Both the position numbers and the translations under genes were made by a program. Positions 5,649 to 9,883 of a stretch of 9,883 nt of DNA are shown piece by piece. Positions within the stretch are counted from its first letter, which is position 1; each line of letters opens with the position of its first letter. The stretch is from an uncultured Oscillospiraceae bacterium (GTDB lineage Bacteria > Bacillota > Clostridia > Oscillospirales > Oscillospiraceae), in assembly GCA_910588045.1 (NCBI GenBank), contig CAJUPS010000107.1, positions 1-9,883 of the forward strand, in the 5' to 3' direction. A model generated the notes under the pieces. It ran no database searches. It saw nothing but the letters and a program-made list of their open reading frames with translations, and was not told the DNA's origin.

Positions 5649-5945
5649 ATGGCAAAAATCAATGGCAGCTACGAGGTCGTGTACATTATCGATCCCGCTC
5701 AGGGGGAGGAGGCCATCGCCGCCACCGTTGAGAAGTTCAAGGCGCTGGCGGAGAAGCACAGCTCTGTCGTGGAGGTCGAGGAGTGGGGCAAGCGGAAGCT
5801 GGCCTACGCCATCGACTACAAGACGGAGGGTCACTATGTGCTGATGAGCTTCACCAGCGATCCCGAGTTCCCCAAGGAGCTGGACCGTGTGCTGGGCATT
5901 ACCGACGGAATCCTGCGCTCCATGATCGTCTGCAAGGACGAGTAA
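5649..5945 (+). CDS. rpsF: 30S ribosomal protein S6
   Basis: This 98-residue protein of the 30S subunit platform binds 16S rRNA together with S18. The sequence has the expected start SYEVVYIIDP, the central WGKRKLAYAIDYKTEGHYVLMSF and the C-terminal LDRVLGITDGILRSMIVCKDE. The length is normal for the family, and there is no long acidic tail of the kind found in enterobacteria. The ATG at 5649 lies five bases after a near-perfect AAGGAGGTG (5635-5643). It is the first gene of the classical rpsF-ssb-rpsR operon, 18 bases before ssb, and is transcribed from the promoter at 5544-5571. Confidence 0.98.
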   Translation: MAKINGSYEVVYIIDPAQGEEAIAATVEKFKALAEKHSSVVEVEEWGKRKLAYAIDYKTEGHYVLMSFTSDPEFPKELDRVLGITDGILRSMIVCKDE

Positions 5946-5963
5946 GAGAGGGGAATCCAACAC

Positions 5964-6437
5964 ATGCTGAACCGTATCATCATCATGGGCCGCCTGGTGC
6001 GGGACCCGGAGCTGCGGACCACGCAGTCGGGCATCTCGGTCACCAGCTTTACCCTGGCGGTGGACCGGGACTTCAAGAACCGGGATTCCGGGGAGAAGAA
6101 CACGGATTTCATCGACGTGGTGGCCTGGCGGCAGACGGCGGAGTTCGTCTGCAAATATTTCTCGAAGGGCCGTATGGCCGTAGCGGAGGGCCGTCTCCAG
6201 ATCCGCGAGTGGAAGGACAAGGACGGCAACAACCGCCGCAGCGCGGAAGTGGTCGCCGACAACATCTACTTCGGCGACAGCAAGCGGGATAGCGGCGACA
6301 GCTACGGCGGTCCGCCCCCCTACGGGGCTCCCGCGCCCTCCGGCTATGGCGGAGGAAACGGCGGCTACGGCGCTCCCGCCTCCGAGCCCTCCGGGTTCTC
6401 GGAGATCGACGATCAGGACGGGGACCTGCCCTTCTGA
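5964..6437 (+). CDS. ssb: Single-stranded DNA-binding protein
   Basis: A 157-residue SSB that coats single-stranded DNA during replication, repair and recombination. The OB-fold covers about residues 1-105, with MLNRIIIMGRLVRDPELR, FTLAVDR, DFIDVVAWRQTAE and VAEGRLQIREW. A Gly/Pro/Tyr-rich flexible linker (about 106-140) follows. The acidic tip ends EIDDQDGDLPF, the conserved peptide that docks partner proteins such as RecO, RecQ and the replication machinery. The ribosome-binding site AGAGGGG at 5947-5953 lies 10 bases before the ATG. It sits between rpsF and rpsR as in most Bacillota. About 100 bases with two hairpins separate it from rpsR. Confidence 0.98.
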   Translation: MLNRIIIMGRLVRDPELRTTQSGISVTSFTLAVDRDFKNRDSGEKNTDFIDVVAWRQTAEFVCKYFSKGRMAVAEGRLQIREWKDKDGNNRRSAEVVADNIYFGDSKRDSGDSYGGPPPYGAPAPSGYGGGNGGYGAPASEPSGFSEIDDQDGDLPF

Positions 6438-6452
6438 TTGAGAACCGCGCCT

Positions 6453-6521
6453 CTCCACCGGCGGCCCGAAGGCCCGGCGGAGGGATGAACACAAGCTCTT
6501 CCGCACCGCCCGGCGGTGTGG
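6453..6521 (+). promoter_or_regulatory. Two hairpins in the ssb-rpsR intercistronic spacer
   Basis: A branched or bulged stem (outer CTCC at 6453-6456 with GGAG at 6479-6482, inner GGCC at 6463-6466 with GGCC at 6471-6474) is followed by an 8-bp stem at 6501-6508 with 6514-6521, containing one G-T pair. Neither is followed by a T-run, so they are not simple terminators. They may set the relative amounts of SSB and S18 through RNA processing or translation, but no known element is recognised. Confidence 0.4.
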
Positions 6522-6543
6522 ATATTCTGATAAGGAGGAATAC

Positions 6544-6804
6544 GTGACCATGCCTATGGATCGTGAGAATCGGCCCGCCCGCCCCGGCGCTCCCCGGAAG
6601 CGGAGAAAGGTCTGCCAGTTCTGCGTGGACAAGTGCGAGCATATCGACTATAAGGACGCCGCCAAGCTGCGCCGTTTCATCTCTGAGCGCTCCAAGATCC
6701 TGCCCCGCCGGACCACTGGCACCTGCGCCATGCATCAGCGCCAGCTGACGGAGGCCATCAAGCGCGCCCGTCAGATCGCCCTGCTGCCCTACGTGACCGA
6801 GTAA
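6544..6804 (+). CDS. rpsR: 30S ribosomal protein S18
   Basis: An 86-residue protein of the 30S platform and partner of S6. Hallmarks are RKVCQFCVDKCEHIDYKDAAKLRRFISERSKILPRR (in sections) and TGTCAMHQRQLTEAIKRARQIALLPY. Four cysteines (CQFC, DKC and GTC) suggest a zinc-binding form of S18. The start is ambiguous. GTG at 6544 lies five bases after AAGGAGG (6532-6538), the same spacing as rpsF, whereas ATG at 6550 lies 11 bases after it and ATG at 6556 lies 17. GTG is preferred on spacing, but ATG at 6550 is a serious alternative and changes only two residues. It is the last gene of the operon, followed by a strong terminator. Confidence 0.96.
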   Translation: MTMPMDRENRPARPGAPRKRRKVCQFCVDKCEHIDYKDAAKLRRFISERSKILPRRTTGTCAMHQRQLTEAIKRARQIALLPYVTE

Positions 6805-6814
6805 GCTGCTCGTT

Positions 6815-6851
6815 AAAACCCCCACCCGCACCTGCGGGTGGGGGTTTTTTT
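6815..6851 (+). terminator. Strong intrinsic terminator of the rpsF operon, shared with gatD
   Basis: CCCCCACCCGCA (6819-6830) pairs with TGCGGGTGGGGG (6833-6844), extended by AAAA/TTTT, and is followed by seven T (6845-6851). It starts 10 bases after the rpsR stop. The convergent gatD stop codon (6853-6855) lies just beyond the T-run, and on the minus strand the same stem is followed by TTTTAA, so it probably ends both operons. Confidence 0.93.
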
Positions 6852-6852
6852 A

Positions 6853-7581
6853 TCACTTTATCCTCGCCCGGAGCTCCCGCAGGGTGACATCATAGGCCTC
6901 CCGCTCATGGGGCAGGACGGGGAGGACCTCCGGGAGTTCCCACCCCTTCCGGGCGAACAGCCGCCGGAGAAGGAGGTCCAGGAAGTCCGGGTTCTTCACC
7001 AGCGCCGGACCGGTGAGGTGGGTGGCGAAGACATTGCCGGAGACATAGCCCTCCGCCCCGTGTTCCGCCTCGTTGCCAAAGCCCAGCAGCAGGGACGGAA
7101 ACAGGGGCGTGGTGATCCCGCGGGTTACGCTGCACTTGTTCATGAAGCCCACCGCCGGGGCATCCCAGAGAGCGGGGGTGGCGACCACGTCGCCGGGGTC
7201 CCGCTTCTCCGTCTCCACGGTGGTGAAGTCCGCCAGGGCGAAGCCCGGCCAGACCTTGCCCTCGGCGTCGGTGACGGAGGTCCCCAGGGTCTCCATGGCG
7301 TTCCCCGTGAAGAGGAGGACCGCGCCGCGCTCTGCGGCGGCTTTCAGCGCCGGGGCGTAATAGGGGGCGGCAATGAGGACGCTCTTCTGCCGCTTCTCCG
7401 TGCCCGCACCCATATAGATGAAGTCCGCATCGGAGAAGTCCAGGGTATCTTCACAGGTAAAATTACGGACCGTGACCTCCACCCCCATGGCCTCCAGATG
7501 GCGGCGGAGGACCAGGACGTTGGCGTACTCGCCGTACAGGGACATGCTGTCCGGATACAGGTGTACCATGGTCAGTTCCAT
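6853..7581 (-). CDS. gatD: GatD-like subunit of lipid II isoglutaminyl synthase, catalytic residues replaced
   Basis: A 242-residue class I glutamine-amidotransferase-like protein (CobB/CobQ type). Canonical GatD releases ammonia from glutamine for MurT, which amidates D-Glu of lipid II. Visible family features are LYPDSMSLYGEYANVLVLRR (8-27), FIYMGAGTEKRQ (54-65), VGFMNK (144-149) and THLTGPALVKNP (187-198). At the nucleophile elbow, where a Cys is expected (C94 in Staphylococcus aureus), the sequence reads LFTGNAMETLG, with T92 in its place. The catalytic His of the usual YLHGP is T190. Only C43 and C150 remain elsewhere. Glutaminase activity is therefore doubtful, and the complex may use free ammonia or have another role. 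The start at 7581 follows AAGGAGG by nine bases and lies one base after the murT stop. ATG at 7569 is a weaker alternative. Confidence 0.82.
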   Translation of the reverse strand: MELTMVHLYPDSMSLYGEYANVLVLRRHLEAMGVEVTVRNFTCEDTLDFSDADFIYMGAGTEKRQKSVLIAAPYYAPALKAAAERGAVLLFTGNAMETLGTSVTDAEGKVWPGFALADFTTVETEKRDPGDVVATPALWDAPAVGFMNKCSVTRGITTPLFPSLLLGFGNEAEHGAEGYVSGNVFATHLTGPALVKNPDFLDLLLRRLFARKGWELPEVLPVLPHEREAYDVTLRELRARIK

Positions 7582-7582
7582 C

Positions 7583-8917
7583 TCAGACCGCCTCCTTTTC
7601 TACCAGATCCAGCAGCTTGTCCCGGTCGGAGAAGCAGGTCACCACGTACAGGGCCTCGTCACCCGCCTCCTCCGCCAGCGCCTGGGCGGCCTGGGGGACG
7701 GTGTCATAGCAGGCGATCCGCTCCGCCGGGATCCGGGTGTAGTCAAACCGCATGGCCAAATCGTTGACGTACTTCCCGCACAGGACGATTTTTTTCACCT
7801 GCTCACAGTCCAGCAGGTCGAAGTCGATGTCCCACAGCCAGCTGGTCTCGCCGGTAAAATACTTTCGGCTGATGGCGTCCACGATCATCAGCACCTCGCA
7901 AGGCTCTTTCGTATTGCGGATATACCCCAGGTTGGTGTCGTAGGCCACGGAGTTCTCGTGCTTGCTGGTCAGCAGGGTTCCGTGATGATGCCCCAACGTG
8001 AATTGCACCATCCGGCCATTTTTCAGGATATAGTTGTTGATGACCGAGGCCATGGTCCCCCTGTCCACCCCCGCCAGGGCGCACACGGACCAGGCCGCCA
8101 GGATGTTGTATACATTATAAATGCTCTTGAACGCCAGGGAAATCTCCGTCTCCCCGTCCAGCGTCAGCTTTCCCGCCTCCAGGTCCAGGGCCGTGACGGC
8201 AAAATCCGTCTCGTGCCGGTGGTGGCCGCAGTCCGCGCAGTGGTACTGGCCGATGTGCTCGTAGTGATACCAGTCGTACTCCATTCTGCCGCAGCACACC
8301 GGGCACCGGGCGCCGTCGTGGTAGACACCGCGGTGCTCCGCGCTGCTGATGGAGCACCGGTCCAGGCCGAACCACTTCACCTTCTCGTGATTCTCCGCAA
8401 AGCAGGATACCAGCGGGTCGTCGGCGTTGAGCACCAGGGTGGTCTCAGGATGGATCGCGGGCAGGATGGCATTGTAGACCCACTCCGGGTGTCCGTTCCG
8501 GGTCAGCTGGTCCCGATAGAGGTTGGTGATGACGAAGTGGGTGGGGTGGAACCACTGGAAGGACCGGCGGGCATAGCGCTCGTCGCTCTCCAGCAGCAGC
8601 ACGTCGGCCCGCATTTTGCCGCCCAGGGTGCTGCTGCCCAGGATCAGGGTGGTGACGCCCTCGATCTGGTTGGAGCCCTCCTCGTTATAGACCACTGTCT
8701 TCCCCCCCGCGCGGAGGATGGCGGCAATCATCTCCACGGTGGAGGTCTTGCCGTTGCTGCCGGTGACGGCGATGATGCAGGGGGGGAGCTTCACCCGGCC
8801 CAATACATCGGGGCAAATCTTCAGGGCATATTTGCCCGGCAGGGAGCTGCCCTTTCCCACCAGTTTTCCGATGAAGCGCAGCAGCTTGCAGACAAGGATG
8901 GCGAAAAATACTCTCAT
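7583..8917 (-). CDS. murT: Mur ligase family protein MurT (lipid II isoglutaminyl synthase subunit)
   Basis: A 444-residue ATP-dependent Mur-ligase-like protein that, with GatD, converts D-Glu to D-isoglutamine in the peptidoglycan stem. A hydrophobic N-terminus (1-20) precedes the P-loop AVTGSNGKTST (50-60), then YNEEGSN (77-83) and LLLESDERYA (107-116). A zinc ribbon, C205-P-V-C208 and C227-A-D-C230, is inserted in the central domain, as in known MurT proteins. The C-terminal DUF1727 domain (about 310-435) contains TGETSWLWDIDFDLL. In typical MurT proteins this segment reads (D)GRD(V/T)SW. The Asp thought to complete the GatD triad (D349 in S. aureus, as I recall) is E357 here, which parallels the loss of Cys and His in GatD. 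The ATG overlaps the hydrolase stop as ATGA. gatD follows after one base. Confidence 0.93.
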   Translation of the reverse strand: MRVFFAILVCKLLRFIGKLVGKGSSLPGKYALKICPDVLGRVKLPPCIIAVTGSNGKTSTVEMIAAILRAGGKTVVYNEEGSNQIEGVTTLILGSSTLGGKMRADVLLLESDERYARRSFQWFHPTHFVITNLYRDQLTRNGHPEWVYNAILPAIHPETTLVLNADDPLVSCFAENHEKVKWFGLDRCSISSAEHRGVYHDGARCPVCCGRMEYDWYHYEHIGQYHCADCGHHRHETDFAVTALDLEAGKLTLDGETEISLAFKSIYNVYNILAAWSVCALAGVDRGTMASVINNYILKNGRMVQFTLGHHHGTLLTSKHENSVAYDTNLGYIRNTKEPCEVLMIVDAISRKYFTGETSWLWDIDFDLLDCEQVKKIVLCGKYVNDLAMRFDYTRIPAERIACYDTVPQAAQALAEEAGDEALYVVTCFSDRDKLLDLVEKEAV

Positions 8918-9615
8918 AGGAGGAGGTCCCTTCCTTCCGATAAAAATTGGTCTACGGCCTCGTTGAAGGCCCGGGGATTTTTTGCAGCAATGAAGTGATC
9001 CCCCGCGATGACCTCCAGCCTGCCCCGGGGCAGGCTGTGGGCGATCAGGAGGGTATGTTCATCCTTGATCATGTCCTTGGTGCCCACGATCACCAATGTC
9101 CTGGTCCGCAGGGACTGGAGCGCCTGCGGGTCGATATGGGGCTCGTTGACCATGAGGCCCAGCATTTCCGCGTGCGCTCTGGCCTTTTCGCTCTTCCCGG
9201 CGAAGAGGGAGGCGAATTTGTACCCCAGCACGATGGGGATCTGCACCCGGGCCTTGACCCCGGAGGGGTCCAGGTTGGCGCCGTTGAGGATCAGGCGGCT
9301 CACCCGTCCCGGGTGGGCCAGGGCGAAGGTCAGCGCGATGTTGCCCCCGTCGCTGAACCCCAGGATCGGGGCCCTGAGGATGTCGTGCTCGTTCATGAAG
9401 TCCGAGAGGTCCTGGGCAAACTGGGTAATGGTAAAGGGGGCCTCTCCCCGGGGGGAGCGGCCGTGGCCCCGGGTGTCCACGGCGTAGACGGTATAGCGGG
9501 GGGAGAAATACTCCATCTGATGGGTAAAATAGTTCCCATCCTGCCCATTGCCATGGAGGAGGATGAGCGGCGGGCCGCCGCCCTGCTTGGTATAGCAGAG
9601 AGATATATCGGACAT
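8914..9615 (-). CDS. Alpha/beta hydrolase, first gene of the murT-gatD operon
   Basis: A 233-residue alpha/beta-fold hydrolase with a complete catalytic set: oxyanion-hole motif HGNGQDG (21-27), nucleophile elbow GFSDGG with S88, acid D181 in VGTKDM, and H207 in AGDHFI. DTRGHGRS (47-54) is typical of the esterase/lactonase branch. There is no signal peptide, so it should act in the cytoplasm. The substrate cannot be named from the sequence. The ATG at 9615 lies five bases after AAGGAGG (minus strand 9627-9621). Its stop overlaps the murT start by four bases, so it is translationally coupled to the isoglutaminyl synthase genes, and a role in cell-wall or precursor metabolism is possible but unproven. 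GC-rich hairpins and a palindromic repeat lie upstream, and no clear promoter was found. Confidence 0.9.
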   Translation of the reverse strand: MSDISLCYTKQGGGPPLILLHGNGQDGNYFTHQMEYFSPRYTVYAVDTRGHGRSPRGEAPFTITQFAQDLSDFMNEHDILRAPILGFSDGGNIALTFALAHPGRVSRLILNGANLDPSGVKARVQIPIVLGYKFASLFAGKSEKARAHAEMLGLMVNEPHIDPQALQSLRTRTLVIVGTKDMIKDEHTLLIAHSLPRGRLEVIAGDHFIAAKNPRAFNEAVDQFLSEGRDLLL

Positions 9616-9629
9616 GGGGGCCTCCTTTC

Positions 9630-9721
9630 GAGCGGCGCTGCGCGCCGCTCCGCTCTTTTATCTGCCGCCCTGCGGGCGGCGACCGCTTTTTTCTTTTTGT
9701 TAGATTCGCCCTGCCGGGCGG
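9630..9721. repeat. Cluster of GC-rich hairpins upstream of the hydrolase gene
   Basis: Three stems follow each other: GAGCGGCG (9630-9637) with CGCCGCTC (9643-9650); GCCGCCC (9664-9670) with GGGCGGC (9674-9680); and CGCCC (9708-9712) with GGGCG (9717-9721). The first sits directly upstream of the hydrolase ribosome-binding site on the minus strand. The second closely resembles the hairpin at 91-111 upstream of the first sigma gene. On the plus strand the second is followed by T-rich sequence (9686-9699), so it could also stop antisense transcription. Confidence 0.6.
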
Positions 9722-9725
9722 GGGC

Positions 9726-9751
9726 TTACTTTTCGCGCACGCGAAAAGTAA
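9726..9751. repeat. Palindromic repeat element copy B
   Basis: TTACTTTTCGCG (9726-9737) and CGCGAAAAGTAA (9740-9751) form a perfect 12-bp stem with a two-base spacer. On the minus strand it is preceded by CGCTTTTG, matching the CGTTTTTG that precedes the palindrome at 9-36 on the plus strand. The two copies are therefore related, inverted with respect to each other, and both lie about 90-110 bases upstream of the gene they face. No T-run follows on either strand. Confidence 0.7.
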
Positions 9752-9883
9752 CAAAAGCGTGCTCAAGGGGGCTACGCCGCCCTTGAGAATCCCCTGACTA
9801 CGGGGGAGTTTATTTACGCTACGACCTTTAGATTTCCAGTCTATCTCCGGTGCCGTGGGCCGATGCCGGTGCTTACTTCTGCG
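9752..9883. other. Gene-free right edge with further inverted repeats and a partial palindrome
   Basis: No coding region is supported here. TCAAGGG (9763-9769) pairs with CCCTTGA (9780-9786), and CCCC (9791-9794) can pair with GGGG (9802-9805). The window ends in GCTTACTTCTGCG (9871-9883), which closely resembles GCTTACTTTTCGCG at the start of copy B and is probably the left arm of a third palindrome cut by the window boundary. The segment 9806-9870 shows no recognisable feature. Confidence 0.45.

Noticed and set aside
5403..6632. Long minus-strand frame across rpsF and ssb
   Set aside because: It is antisense to two certain genes and has no recognisable motif.
7418..8998. Long plus-strand frame across murT
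   Set aside because: It is antisense to murT, whose P-loop, zinc ribbon and DUF1727 domain are clear. The plus-strand product has no family features.
1..9883. CRISPR array, tRNA or rRNA genes, transposase or phage genes
   Set aside because: No regularly spaced direct repeats, no tRNA-like cloverleaf and no transposase, integrase or structural phage protein was found in any frame.

Overview
The window looks like chromosomal DNA of a high-GC member of the Bacillota, most likely a gut Clostridia of the Oscillospiraceae type (Flavonifractor, Oscillibacter and relatives). The reasons are strong AAGGAGG ribosome-binding sites, an IreB regulator, the rpsF-ssb-rpsR operon, a MurT/GatD pair and an RsiV-type anti-sigma factor, all in very GC-rich coding DNA. 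The genus is an inference from gene content and cannot be proven from this sequence alone.

Left part (1-5071, plus strand): two ECF sigma/anti-sigma modules stand in a row. Module 1 is a sigma factor (130-687), a membrane-anchored putative anti-sigma protein (684-1241) and, 12 bases further on, a 766-residue gamma-class adenine-N6 DNA methyltransferase (1254-3554) with no visible nuclease partner. A long hairpin with a T-run (3569-3637) separates this from module 2. Module 2 is a SigV-like sigma factor (3732-4217) and an RsiV-like anti-sigma factor (4214-5071), preceded by a good candidate for an ECF autoregulatory promoter (3646-3672). Both sigma/anti-sigma pairs overlap by ATGA.

Middle (5091-6851): a short convergent gene, ireB (minus strand, 5140-5406), has its own terminator and a near-consensus housekeeping promoter. 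It diverges from the rpsF-ssb-rpsR operon (5649-6804), which has a consensus promoter, an AT-rich upstream region, a structured leader and a strong terminator shared with the convergent gatD.

Right part (6853-9615, minus strand): a tightly coupled operon of alpha/beta hydrolase, murT and gatD. MurT and GatD normally form the lipid II isoglutaminyl synthase, which amidates the second residue of the peptidoglycan stem. Here GatD lacks the expected catalytic Cys and His, and the matching MurT Asp appears to be Glu, which is the most unusual protein-level observation in the window.

Edges: the two outermost genes, the first sigma factor and the hydrolase, face inward. Each is preceded by a similar non-coding arrangement: a CGYTTTTG-flanked palindrome (9-36 and 9726-9751), then GC-rich hairpins, the last just before the ribosome-binding site. 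The right edge (9630-9883) is an array of hairpins ending in what looks like the left arm of a third, cut-off palindrome. No tRNA, rRNA, CRISPR array, transposase or phage gene was seen.
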